NCBI GenBank assembly: GCA_007644065.1
Contig: VJWN01000030.1
Span: 248,001 to 312,000, forward strand
DNA length: 64,000 bases
Reading direction: 5' to 3'
From: Margaritispora aquatica
Lineage: Eukaryota > Ascomycota > Leotiomycetes > Helotiales > Discinellaceae
Shown here: positions 11,183-23,548 of the stretch, in pieces
Layout of the letters: each line of letters starts with the position of its first letter
Numbering within the stretch: the stretch's first letter is position 1
Made by a program: the position numbers and the translations under genes
Notes under the pieces: generated by a model
Database searches by the model: none
Seen by the model: the letters and a program-made list of their open reading frames with translations, nothing else
What the model was told of the DNA's origin: nothing

Positions 11183-13119
11183 ATGTCCAGGAGAGGAGAG
11201 TCTATCTACGAGGACCGAGACTACGCGTTTCGGGAGGAGAGAGGAGGAGCACCAGTGAGGGTGCGAGAGCGTGAAAGAGATGAGGAAATCGACATCTTTG
11301 CATCCACCAGAAGAGGGCCTGATCGTGGAAGCCGGCCAGATTTCCTTCGCGATGACTACGGAAGACAGGAGCCTGGACAATTAGTGGTGCGAGAACGAGA
11401 ACGAGACACGGAGACATTCAGACAGATGGAACGACGACCAAGATCACCATCTCCAGTGAGAGTGCGCGAGAGAATTATCGAGAGATCTGAACCGGTTGCT
11501 CCAGTTGCGGATCGTGTCCGGACATCTACGAGGATTGTTGAGAGACGGTCACCTTCGCCTCCACCACAGGAACGACTTCGCGCACGAGTTGTGGAGACAC
11601 GAGAAAGGATCAGAGAACGGTCTCCATCACCTGTACGTATCCGCGAGAGAATTATCGAGCGAGAAAGAGCGAGAACACCAACTCCACCTCCTGTCCGGAT
11701 ACGAGAGAGGGAGAGGATCGTCGAAAGAGAAAGAGAGAGGACTCCATCACCACCTGCTATTGAGCGGATTCGGGTACGAAATATTGAACGAGAAGTCAGG
11801 CAGCCAAGTCCTGCTCCTGAACCATCTCCTCCACCTCCAGCACCTATCATACGTGCTCCTCCTATTCACCAGGAAATTATCACTCACCACCGACATGTTG
11901 ATCATGGTGTGTTTTGCCCTGCCCTCGGCCAATATTTACCCCGCTAACATATGCAGGTTTTGAAATCGCTCATGCCCCTACCCCACCCCCACCTCGTCCA
12001 CGCCGAGAACCACCTCAACAAAAGACCAAGGAAACTGATATCGATATATACACCTCCCGGAACAACACCGAAGTCGATATCACGAAAACGACGACTTCGT
12101 CTCGATCCCGTACACCCGCACCTGTTCGTCGCGAGCACTTCTACGACGATGATTACATCTTTGAACAAGAGCGCGATAAGCTGCGTGTCAAGGACACCAG
12201 GCTAGAACTCACCAGACGCCGGAGTGTGAGTGCCAGACCACCTCCTCCAAGAGAGAAAAGCAGAGTCCGAGTCGATATCCGACAAGATGAGGAAGAAGCA
12301 GATTACTATGCGCGAAAGATGAACGAGCGCGCCGTGATTGGAGAAGCATACAATGGAGCCACGAAAGACTGGGCCATTATCGACGTTCCACCTGGAACCG
12401 AGAGAGTACGCATGGATGGTGTGGGAGGTGCTAGCGAAGAGATCACATGGCAGAAATACAACGGAGTGCGACGCAGCAAATTCATCCCCGGAGGCGCACC
12501 TGTGGAACGAGAGAGGGAACGAATCGAGATCCGCGACGAAATCAGAGAAGAGCCAAAGCGCGAGACAACCACATCCACAAGCCTGGAAATTGATATCCAC
12601 ACTGGTGGAGGACGTAGAAGAGAGCCAACGACAACATACGAGCGTGATTACGAAAGAATTGAAGAAGTCAGCGATCGACGAGTTGGCCTTCCTCGCCCAC
12701 CACCAAAGCAAAAGATTGGTGATCTCTGGACAGAAGTGACCAAGGATCTCGTGAGCAGGGAAGCCATTGAGCAGCTCGGTTATGATTACGAAGAAACGGA
12801 ATATTTCTATTACGTTCTACAATACTTGCGATATGTAAGTCTAGTTGCTTATCCTTTTCCAAGACACAAACTAACAACTATCTAGGAGGATGTCCTCGAA
12901 CTCGTCGAGCTCTCCGAGCACGTCCGTCGCGAGCGCCGAGAACGCCTGCGTGAAATCGAGCGCGAGCGCGAATTCATGCAGCGCCGCGAGCGCGAGAGGG
13001 ATGACTGGGAACGACACGACCGCAGGCGAGTTCGCGATAGTGGATTCGAGGATGAGCGTATCATCGAGCGCGAAGTCATCTATGACAGTGGTGGACGTCC
13101 ACGAAGGAGTGCTTGGTAG
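11183..13119 (+). CDS. DUF8035-type Arg/Glu-rich protein
   Basis: Three exons, 11183..11906, 11957..12834 and 12886..13119, give 611 residues. Introns are 50 and 51 nt, each with a CTAAC branch site shortly before the acceptor. The first exon is dominated by RVRERER-type Arg/Glu repeats alternating with SPSP and proline runs. The middle contains a compact region (KDWAIIDVPPGTERVRMDGV; EEITWQKYNGVRRSKF). The C-terminal region has LGYDYEETEYFYYVLQYLRY continuing across the last intron into EDVLELVELSEHVRRERRER, a long basic helix. This arrangement matches the fungal DUF8035 family as I remember it; function unknown. The RE/RS-like composition suggests a nuclear or RNA-linked protein, but that is inference. 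Start MSRRGES is preferred over an in-frame ATG 54 nt upstream because similar proteins begin MSRRG. Confidence 0.75.
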
Positions 13120-13924
13120 ATTGCTTTTTTTTTCTAATTTTTACGTGTGGGAGGAGAGCGGGATATGCTGCATTTATAATGACGATTTAACGAGCGACGA
13201 TCGGTCCATGGAAGTCCCATGCGGTAGATATTCGATGATTGCATAGCATGAGCCTGGGATACGTTTTTTCTGTTAGGCATCCATTTTCTTTGTTTTTTTT
13301 TGTGAGGGAAGGAGGGATTTGAGTCCTGATGGATGTATCTGTGGAGGAAAGTCTTGTTTTTTTTTTGTCTTGTTTTGTTTTGTTAATGGGCATTTTCATG
13401 ATACCTCATAGTATGTTTTTTTTTGGGTCCTTGGTGGTGGGACGTCAAGGTTGTGAGAAGATTGCGAGGACTGAGAGATTGGTAGAGTCGAGTCGAAGAT
13501 GGGTAGTGAGTGGTTGGAAAGAAGGAAAGAAAGGAGGAAAGAAAGGGAATGGGATAGGAATTGGGATAGGAATTGGCGAACGGGTCGGAAACGGGAGGAT
13601 AGGGAGGAGGTAATGACTATAGAATAAATATATGATTGCATGATCTATCAACGAATCTGTCTTAGGTGCGTTTTGTGTTGTGTTTTGTGTTTTGTGTTTG
13701 CCCATTTCCCCGAGCTCTACCTTAGCTCTATTGTGAGTTACATGAGTTCGCTTTCCCAATACATCTCCCTTTTGCAGACTCGACTTCTATCACTCAATAC
13801 TTCACTTTACCTCACTAGATTGAGTCAATGTATTCCATAAATGTACTTCCACTGTTTTGAGTGAGCAGGGCGAGGGGACGGGAGAGGTATAAATCAAACA
13901 AACCAGCAAGTGCATCGTTTTGGC

Positions 13925-13945
13925 TTTTTTTTTTTTTTTTTTTTT
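13925..13945. repeat. Poly-T tract, T21
   Basis: Uninterrupted run of 21 T in the intergenic spacer. Confidence 0.9.
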
Positions 13946-14216
13946 CTGATTGTATAGACGTCATGCCCGATCAAATGCCCGTCTAATGGGAGAAAAAGGG
14001 GCTTAGATGTATCCTCGGGATATCTGCATACCTCTCCCTCTAGAGCGTGAAGCAGCGAGAGCATTCATTCCATTGCATGCTGAGGTACCTTAGGTTTAGG
14101 TCACAGATGCGTGGGCGGGATTACAGCCAGTAGGTAGGTAGGTAGGTAGCAAGTGGTGTTCCGAATGCACGATTGGTTCTGACGAAGGCGAAGGCGAAGT
14201 CGCTGTCGCTGTCGAT

Positions 14217-14234
14217 GGGGGGGGGGGGGGGGGG
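14217..14234. repeat. Poly-G tract, G18
   Basis: Uninterrupted run of 18 G, unusual length for this genome and a likely site of polymerase slippage or assembly error. Confidence 0.9.
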
Positions 14235-14323
14235 TTGGAGGGCAGGGAGGACTTGCTGTCATTTTTTCGTCGTCAAGCGCACTTGCCGACTCGTTCATTC
14301 TTTCTTGAGGATCTTGGGGTTTT

Positions 14324-14341
14324 TGTGTGTGTGTGTGTGTT
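14324..14341. repeat. (TG)9 microsatellite
   Basis: Dinucleotide TG repeat, 90 bp downstream of the poly-G tract. A (CTT)8 repeat follows at 14414-14437. Confidence 0.9.
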
Positions 14342-17300
14342 TGCCTTTTGTGCGTGAAAGGTGGAGGTGGAGAGGCAGGGAGAGATGGATGGCTCGATGA
14401 AATCTTTTCCTTGCTTCTTCTTCTTCTTCTTCTTCTTTTTCACGAAGTTCGCATGATTTCCCGTTGGGGATCTGTGTGTATATTCGCTGTTGAGGCAAGT
14501 TGGTGGAAAGCAGATTCGGATCTCCCCCCTCCTTAACTCAAGGAAGATGCCAGAGGCTGGAGAGTAGTATGGTGGTGGTTAGGTGGGGTCTTGTAATGTG
14601 GTGGGGGCTGGCTGCTTGCCTCTAGAGGGAGATAGATGGATTCGATTTCTGGGTATGGGAGTGGGTTACTTCAAGTTTGTGTGTGTGAGAGAGAGGGTAA
14701 GCTCCCTAGTTTGATACCTTTCTTAGGTCCTATGGGGAGATAATCAAGCAGCTGAGTTTCGTGATCGTGATGCTAAGATGAGGAAAATCAATGATTCATT
14801 TGTCTTCGCTGTGAGGTGTAAGCTACCTATAAAACAATCTCCTTGAACTCAACAGAAAGGAGTCATATGGGAACAATTTGGTCTGCAAATATCCGAGGGG
14901 AGCCATTGCAGACTATAGGAGATGAGAGATGCGATTAAGAGTACGATCTTTGTGTTCTTTACTTTACGTTGCATTGCATTTCATCGGAGATCAAGGAGGT
15001 CATCTTACCTAGGGAGTGTTACTGTCAACCGAACTTTCTTTCATTTGCTACTGTTGTCATTTCCCGGTTGTTTTGGGGTGTGAAAAAGGGCATTGGTGTA
15101 AGGTGGGAAAACGGTGTTTGTTATGTCTCAGAGTAGGTATGATGAGACTGTAAATGCTTGGTGAGTGTAACGTAGATGTGTTTAGTTTTAATGGAATTTT
15201 CATGACGGCGATACTAGGGACGAACATACACCGTTTGAGGAGTTGAGTTGTTTCTTGACTTGGGTAGTTGAATGCTCATGTTGGAGGGGGTTTTATACAT
15301 CAGCCTTGGCTTTCTAGATTTCGTTAGATGAGCTCAGAGCAGCTTCGATATTCAATATTCGAAGTGAACAGACCAATTCCATCTTTATTTTTGTTTGGTG
15401 CGGGGAGCGGGGAGTGTATTTCTTCGAAAGCCTAGAGTAGATTTGAAGATTTGGTCTAGTGGTGGTTTCTACAGGTATAAATATACATACAATGGCTTAG
15501 TTATCTGATGGGATACACATGCAGATAGGAAATACAAAAGCTGGCGTACGGAAAGAGAAGGTGAGGGTTGAGATTTAAACGATCCTTTGTAGCTACGGAC
15601 TGTAGTTGCTTTCTGCGTTTTGTCTTCGGTTGTGCTCATGGGAAATGCTTTGAGGAACTGGCACTGTACCATGAGGAGTGATTTGTTTTCAAGTGCCTTA
15701 GAAATGTCAATCTGATGGGATGGTGGACTGCTGTTATAATAGATATTGCTGTCATTTGAGTTCTCTCATTTCGAAGCGAACCTCGCTTTGTGACTTTCGC
15801 TTCAAGTCCTTGCTACAGAATGCTCATGAAGATCTAAATATTTAACTAACAGTTGCTGACCATCGGGTGAAAGTGGAAGTTATAGTGAGAGTGAAATGAG
15901 TTCAAAACTATCGGAAAAGCGCGACCGACAACAGATGTTGTCTGTCAAGTCTCAAGAGTTGACCATCGTGCCTGATTTTATAGCTGCAACTCGTCAAGCA
16001 TCAACATTTCAATAGGTGTATCGTCAACGAGAAGAATGATTTACACCAATTGAACCTCCAGCCGATCTAAATATTACAAAACGGCACCTGGTATGAAGAG
16101 ATCACTCGCGCCAGACACTCCAGAACATGGCAAGTATCTATCTACTCAACCAAAACACACCTCTCCAACTCATACTCTTAGTCAAGCCTCTGGATAATCA
16201 CTGAGCGATGAGGCAGGAGGATTAGGATTCGAGCTACCTGTGTTGCTACTGCAACATGCCAACTTACCTCGCTAGCTTACCAGCTGTAGCTGTCTTTGCA
16301 CAATGTACATGTAGCGATAACCCTGTAAGCTCTTCAACTCACTTTTACACCGAAGCTGAATATGTCAGCAAGGAAGGCAGATACCAAATTTGAACTTCCG
16401 ATCATGCTCCGATGATTGAGAGCAAGCATAAAATGACCCCTCAGCATAAGCAAGAACAAGCCAATCCATATAATCTCATCATCCTACCCTATGAGAGGAG
16501 TATTGAGGTGTATTTTTCGAAGCAGATATTGAATGTTTTGTTCCTGGGATTGGATAAGGTGGTGTGCGGAGGTAGGCTAAAGTGATTGATTAGATTTCTG
16601 CCGAGAGGTTTGTTTGCTGTTTAGGTTCATGTTACCAACTGTATTGTATAGCTACTTGACAGTAACGCAAGTTGCAAGTTGATAGCAATGTCTTATCTAA
16701 TTGAAAGTGATAGTCCCATTTTCTTGTCCAATGCTGCATTGACTGCTGCAATCATAAGGACACATCGATTTTGGCCACGAGCGAATAAAGTGATTATCTA
16801 AAGAGTTAGCCAGCACTATATCCTTTATATCAATCCAAGAATTCACTTCCCATAAACGCCACGATTGCAAATCCATCGCAAACTCAAATCTCACGATCCA
16901 CGAGCTCGTACGAGTGATATAAAAACCGCTCCAACCAGACATCCTCCCAATCAACTTCCACACAAGCAAAATTACATACAGGACATGTTGAGGTGTGATT
17001 TACAGCGTGGAATCATGACTATGACAGCCTCGCCAACAACTTACTAACACTCCAAAACAGCAGCTTCTGCGAAAAAGATTTGACACTGGACAGAACGATC
17101 CTTCCGAAGAATCTTTTGTTTGGAAGTAGCCCTAATACCAACCCAAAGAAAGGGGGAAACAGAGTTCCATTAACAGCAAGAAGGACTCAAACAAACAAAC
17201 AACACCTACCAACACCCAATCGACCACCTAACACTCCCGATTAAACCTCAGCAAGGGCTAAAGTCCTAGATGTCAGACAGGTAGACAGCTAGATAGGTAG

Positions 17301-18856
17301 GTAGGTGGACCTCGACCTTTTACCTTTACCCCCAAGGTCTCAGGACCAAGGACTGAGGAGGACGATCTCCGTCTTTTTTCTACAATCGTTCAGTGTTCGT
17401 AGCGATACGAGTAAGCGAGCTATTTACTCACACTTATACTCCTACTCATACTACTATATATACATACCTACCCGCCGTAGGTACATACAAGCAGACTCAC
17501 CTCCCAATAAGCCTCTGCACCTCAGACTGCACCCCACAATAGTCATCAAAAGTCAACAAAGAACACTGCACTCGCGGACTGTTCACTGCACAGCGACCCT
17601 TCCTTCATACCGCCCAAGAGCAGACATCGCAGGACAACTAGCACACACCACGTACCACACCACACTACAGGCTACATTTTATTTTTTTTTATTTTTTTTT
17701 CATTTATCTGCCCATATTTTTATCTATCGCCCGCTGCCTATCAGCATTTTCGCCCGTTTGCCCGCCAGCCTGCACTATGTTTCACACGCCACGCCTATCA
17801 AACAAAGTCAAGTCAAGTCAAAGCCAAGGTCATTCATGCCCCGCCCTCTCTGAACTCTGGCAAAGGCAAGACAAGGCATCCGATGGCATGGGATGCAAGT
17901 GGTATCGGTTCGTCTCGTCTCATCTCGTCTTTATCTCGTCGCAAAAAAGAGTATCCATACCACGCTGTGCTGTCGCTGTAAAAGTTCAACAAAAGAGGAG
18001 AGAGAGTTGCCCCTCCCGTCATCGTGTCTCCGGCTCCTCCCCACCATCTATAAACATACAACAAAAGTTCGTGCTCCTCAGCTCAGAGGCAGCTAATCAG
18101 CACCATAAACGCAACTTTTGACCTCCCTTTCCATTTTCTGTCTCCACTTCCTCATTCCTTTCTCCTACGGCCAGATTTTCATCTTCAATGAATCAAAGAT
18201 CGCCTTCTCCATCACCCCCTGCCTGCCTCCCTGTGGTGAAATTGCCATTGTGAGAGGTGATAAAACAATTCGCTGTGATTGCGCCGTGCCCTTGCATGCA
18301 TGCCGAATGTATTGCAAACCCGATTTGTACTGTATGAGAATATAAGAGAACCGTGAATAAAAAGAACCCGACCGCAGTGTATATCAAAATCCATAGTCCG
18401 CTTTGTTGTCCCTGCATATGTGTGCGAAAACCCAATGAACACCAGACCATGTGCAAAGATCCCTCAACATTTCATAGTGACGAGATCAACCTTTCCCAAA
18501 CCCTGCCCATTTGCGAATGCATGAGAAGTAAAAACAAACAAATGCTTCCTCTATTCGAAACTTTTCGAATTTTTCTCCAGCAACACCAGCAACACCACTG
18601 ATAATTTGAACCAGGCAGAGCTGTTTCGGCCGACACATGACCAACATGGATGGGTGTAAGGCATTATTCTTCCCTTGGCAGGTTGCGGACTGAGTCGAAT
18701 GCACATATCTTAATTCATAGAACACTTGTAGGGGCGTCAAAACATGTCGAGGAGGTTGTTCCGTTCCAGCTCACCAGCAACATCATATGGCCTAGACACA
18801 ACTTGGATGGAAGTTCTCCCGAGGGAAGTTCCCATGATGTTGGCTTGCAGGGCAAT

Positions 18857-21800
18857 CTAACCACCTTTGCGTTCAAGGTCGTTGGGTGGGAGCTTTTCTC
18901 CCGAAGGTTGCCCATTCACAGGACTCTTTTGTTCGCCGCCATGCCCCTTCTTCTTATTCTTAGGACCCATTTGCTGCCAATTGCCCGGCGCGCCCTCGCT
19001 TTTCGACCCTCGAGTGTGGCCGTTGCTCCTCAAAACATGGGTTGCTTGTTTTGGGAGGTTTCCGTTGGCCAGAATGGATTTTTGCGTTGCCCTCGAGCTT
19101 TCAGGCTTCTCTGAAATCTTGACGTCCGACTGCTTATGCAAAATTCCATTATTGCCATTAATAAGGCGAATTGGCTCGTTGAACTTGCGATTTGTGGTAG
19201 GCGAAGGCGTTCGAGTCTCGATGACCGGTGAGAGGTTGCGCAAATCATCTCGCAGGTTTTCATTCTGGCTGAGACCAATATCCAATTGCGACATGACGCC
19301 ATTATGTGGTTGTCGATTTAGCCGATTTTTGTTGTTACTGGGAGACAAACGAAGTGGTCCGTTCAAATAATCTGAAGGGAGCAGTCCGTTTGATGGATTT
19401 ATTGCCTTGGGGGTAACATCGAGAGATTCGCCGTTTGGACTACAATAAGATCCATTCGTGCCATTCTTGGGTGGACTTGACCCATTCGCGACCATAGGAG
19501 GTTCAAGTCGTGGAGTTAGTTGACCGGGCTCTCTGTCTGATATGTCGCTTTCTGAAACTAGAGAGCCAGAATCTACAGATCCAACCAAGGTTTCACCATT
19601 GAGGTCTTCAGATATCGAACCTTCACTGATAGCGGCTTGCCAGGTAGGGATAGAAATCGCCACTGGATTCGAGCCATTGGCGACTAAAGGTGCTTGACTA
19701 TTGAGCATTCTCAGATTTGAGCTTGAAATTCCCTGCTGTGATGGTACAGCTGTTGCTGGAGCAGAATGTGTGCCGGTTGAGAACGATCTGTCATGACCCA
19801 GTGGGGATGGTGAACGAGAGGGTCGTTTCAGACGATCCAACACGAATTGGGGCAGTTGATCTGTAGACAGCCGACGATGGCTCGGAGCAGAGATGTCTCC
19901 AAAAGTTGGAATAGGCAAAGGGTGTGCAGAATACACCCCGGAAGGTCTCCGTGTTGCATTGGACGCTTGCTCATTGATGATGTAGCCAACATACTCCTTT
20001 GACACAGAGCCTGCTGAAGGAGCGGCAGGTCGAGGAGGAAGACGATAGGCAGGAGCCGTATTCTCATCAACAATGAAATTTGGGACAAGAGGTTGTTTCA
20101 TTGGCTGATAGATACCCAGTCCAGTATTGGGATTTTGACCATGCATTTGTACCAGAGTTGGACTCGATCGAACAGCAGGCTGAGAATGTGATCTCATTGA
20201 GCTGTTCGACTGTGCGGCGCCTTGCCCCGAGCCATTGACGATGCCGGATCTGTGCATACTCCTCCTCATCTCAGGCACAGGCACAGCTGAGCTCAGAGAT
20301 GGCGAAGAGGGGTTGGTGCTGGGTGTAGCATAGCTATACATTGGCTGTCCAGGGTACTGTTGCATGTGGTACAAAAACATTTCAGGTCGCATTGGTGCTG
20401 ATTGGGGTGGCTGGTCGAAAGAATTCGTGCGATTCCGATCTCGATCTGTACTTTGGGATTTGGTCGATCCATTTGACTGAGACTGCGACTGTTGTTGTTG
20501 CTGTGCATATGCTTGGTTCTGCAATCCTTGGGCGTACAATTGCATGCGTAAGCTGTTCTCTTGAGCTTGAAGCACAGAATATGTAGCATACAGATCGTTG
20601 TGTAATTGAGCCTGCGCCTGCCTCTGAAGCCATGCATCCTGCACAGACAAGTTTGGCGGAACACCTGCTGAGAATGCAGGATTGTTCTCAAATGCTCCAC
20701 TGGAAGCTCTTCTATTGCCGTTGCCATTGCTATTGTGGCTCCTCCGCCCTCCACGATGTGAACCGCCTCTACCACCCCTGCTTGACTGTGAATTGCTATG
20801 CGAGATCGAGATGTGGACGGGTTTTGAGTTCTGAGATGGCCGTTGGAAAGTTGTTGTATGCTCCTCTTTCGGGTACTCAAATTGCTCGCAACAAGCTTCA
20901 AGTTTTCCTTGAGATATCAAATCAAAAGCTCTGCGGAGCTCCAGTTGGAGGCCAATAAAGGAACTCTCGTCTGCTGTATTTCCCAGATTCCTGTCCACAT
21001 TGAAAGGCTCCTCAACACACAGGTAATTATTGTTTGTGACGTGCCATCCTTTCTCGACCTTGGAGATCTGCTTGCCATTCCTGACAGAGACCACCAATTT
21101 ATCATAATCGAAATCATGGCCGTAAAATCGAAAGAATTGGAAAAGGAGCTCGCCAAGAGTCTCTTTGTTATTTCGACCAAAGCCAGAGAGTGCATCGAGG
21201 TCGTCAGCGAAGGCGCTCTCGACACCATCCTTTGCAGGAAGTTTCATGTGCGGCCGTTGATGCAGGGCTGGAAGGATAGGAGGTGTGCGGCTTTGCAGAA
21301 AGTTGATGATCATGCATATCCAAGTGTACGAACTAAGTGTACCACCAAAAGCTGCAAGAACGTGAGACGAGAGGGGTTATTGGTGCGGGGTTGCGCGTAC
21401 CTGCATCATTGACTATCCTTCTCTTTGTCCAATGTTTGATAATCATAGCTAATGGTCGCACTCGAGCATCGATCTGAACATAAGTCTTGATCATGCGAGT
21501 ATTCTCTAATGCAAGAGTGTTGTTGACATTCATGTCGCAAGCAAGACCTGTCTCGGGATCCAGGATCTTCACAATTGGTACTTTCGCGTTGGATACGCAG
21601 ATAACTTCCTTCATCCCATCTGTTGCCCGTTAGTATGTCACAAATAAGAACAACAGCTTGCTCACTCTTGGCCAAGAGATCTGCAATGATGCAGACTCCT
21701 TCCATTTCTTTCATGTCAGTCGTAATACATATATCAACTACATAACATTAGTATGTTCCCATCTGCAGAATTCCCGTACTAACCATCAGATTCATCTGTA

Positions 21801-22765
21801 CATAGTAGATTCCCAGATGATCCAAAGACATGCACCTTTGTGTTCTTCCCTGGCCAGACATCATTGAATAAATTCTCCAGCTTGAGAACCAACATCTCTC
21901 GTTTCTTTTCGCTCTCAGGAGTTGGCAGTAACCGGTCGTAGAGCTCCCTCATATCTGTTGATAGTTTCCGCTCATCTTCTTCTGACAATGCCACCTTCAC
22001 ATCTGCAGGATCTACCTTGGGCAATTTTTTATCCGTATATGGCATCCGCCTTTTCGTGTGAAGTAATGCATTTTCATACCGGCAGGTTCCCCGTATGCGA
22101 TGACTGGGAGGTTTTGAAGGAAGGTTGAAATTCGACTCGGAGTATGCAGATCTCGGCGAGTGGCCATTCATGGCTGTTGGAGAAGGTTCCCTGGATTCAA
22201 AGGAAAACTTTCTTGCATGTTGATGTGGTGTGGAGGGGACGGAATTTGATTGCACAGAGTAGTTGGAATTGTGGTGTTGAGTATTTGGTCGAGGTGGGAG
22301 TTTGGCGGGCATTTTGTCAGCCTTCTCCTTTTCTGTTACGAGCGCGCGCTCTCCTTTGCTGGATTTGCGTGTTTCTGTATTCCCATGACCGCCCCGAGAC
22401 AACGATCTATTTGTTCGTGCCGTTGTGCCGCCACCAACGCTGGTCCGCGATCCAGGCACAGCCTGAATGTGTTGTGTAGAAACAAGAGGAGGAAGTGGCG
22501 GTGTTTGTAGTCGAGACGTTCTGCCAGACGTGATGAGGCGATTGTATTGTACCAGTTGTACCTGATGGTATGAAGAATGTTGTGGGAGGAGGATCGGGAT
22601 GAACTCGATCTGTGGTTGAGGTGGAACGGAAAGCTGAGATGATACAGCAATACTCGGCGAAGAAACCGGAATCGCAAGCGTGTTGCGCCGCACAAGTCGC
22701 GACCACGCTGTTTGATATTGATACTGAGAATTACCAATCTGTGGCTGGCCCTCCATCCACTTCAC
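18857..22765 (-). CDS. Cid1/CutA-type cytoplasmic RNA nucleotidyltransferase
   Basis: Four exons, 22765..21784, 21737..21666, 21619..21401 and 21351..18857, give 1255 residues; the introns are only 46-49 nt and all phases agree. This is a Pol-beta superfamily non-canonical poly(A)/poly(U) polymerase that adds nucleotides to RNA 3' ends, usually marking mRNA for decapping and decay. The catalytic core runs from about residue 245: the GS motif VFGSSGNLLCTDES near 315, then DVDICI carrying two metal-binding Asp, and the third Asp in LACDMNVNN near 381. A PAP/25A-associated domain (ETLGELLFQFFRFYGHDF) is at about 473-515. An approximately 245-residue disordered N-terminus and a C-terminal tail of more than 700 residues, rich in Ser/Asn/Pro/Gln, flank the core. 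The long tail and cytoplasmic family features favour a Cid13/CutA-like enzyme over nuclear Trf4. Start ATG 22765 is the first in frame; a 5' non-coding exon is possible. Confidence 0.88.
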
Positions 22766-23401
22766 GACTATCGAAAGTCGCGCTGTTGTAGATCAACGAG
22801 GTAGTTCGGCTTGACTTGTCGTTGAAATCGACAGGACAAAGCTCAATGGACAACCAGGTAGATTCGGACTCGGCACTACTCTGCAAGGCAACACGCAATT
22901 TGAAATTGCTGTGAATGGTTCTGAGGAGAACGAGTGATTTGCCAATGCTGTTGAGTCTGGATTCGGATGCCGAGGAGAGGAGGTTTTGGAGGTTGTAGAA
23001 GTATTGTCCTACTCTCGATTTCTCGCTTTCTTGTCAACCACCCCCTTCGAGCAAGAACCACGAACAGGCCTTCGATCTGAGAGTCTTTGGCGAGGGGATA
23101 TATTGTAGGCTGAAGGGCCAGATTCGAAAGTAATTGATTGAAGGCTGAGTAGACTTGTGCTGATTTTAAAGAGAGTGTATGTTGTCTTTGGTGAGCAGCG
23201 TAATCCGGATCCGCAACTGCGACTGAGAATGTGAGATTGTCGAAGTTAGATTTGGCCGTAGGGAAGTGAGGTGAACTGCGAATAGATCTGGTGTGTCCAA
23301 AGTACAGTTCCAATGCCCGTTCGTTCAATAAGGAAGTGCAGTAGAGTAGAGGAATTGTAGTTGGGTGCAGTGTACAGAATTGGAAGAGGTTCAACTTCTC
23401 G

Positions 23402-23419
23402 CAGCAGCAGCAGCAGCAG
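23402..23419. repeat. (CAG)6 trinucleotide repeat
   Basis: Six CAG units in the region upstream of the nucleotidyltransferase gene. Confidence 0.85.
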
Positions 23420-23515
23420 TGGTGCGGTGCATCCAGTCCAGTAGGGAGAGGGGCCAGGGGGCAAGTGTGAAATGGATGGATCGGCCTCAGTCGATGGAAG
23501 GCAGGCGAGGCGAGA

Positions 23516-23548
23516 CAGGCAAGTGGCAGGCAAGTGGCAGGCAAGTGG
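23516..23548. repeat. 11-bp tandem repeat, three copies
   Basis: Three perfect copies of CAGGCAAGTGG followed by CAGGCC. Confidence 0.9.

Larger units (their letters stand above)
13120..18856. other. Gene-free 5.7-kb low-complexity spacer between convergent genes
   Basis: No supportable gene. It is filled with homopolymers and microsatellites: T-runs at 13125-13390, T21 at 13925, G18 at 14217, (TG)9 at 14324, (CTT)8 at 14414, and GGTA repeats at 14140 and 17290. From 17280 to 18120 it is strongly pyrimidine-rich with TATATATAC at 17455, which looks like promoter or leader sequence without a coding frame behind it; a noncoding transcript is possible. Open frames here (for example 17305-17853) are low-complexity by-products. 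Confidence 0.55.

Noticed and set aside
17305..17853. 182-codon plus-strand frame
   Set aside because: It crosses pyrimidine-rich and microsatellite DNA; the peptide is low-complexity and unlike any family.
22876..23544. 222-codon minus-strand frame upstream of the nucleotidyltransferase
   Set aside because: It has no domain, includes the CAG and CAGGCAAGTGG repeats, and does not join the downstream gene; it is more likely leader or promoter sequence.
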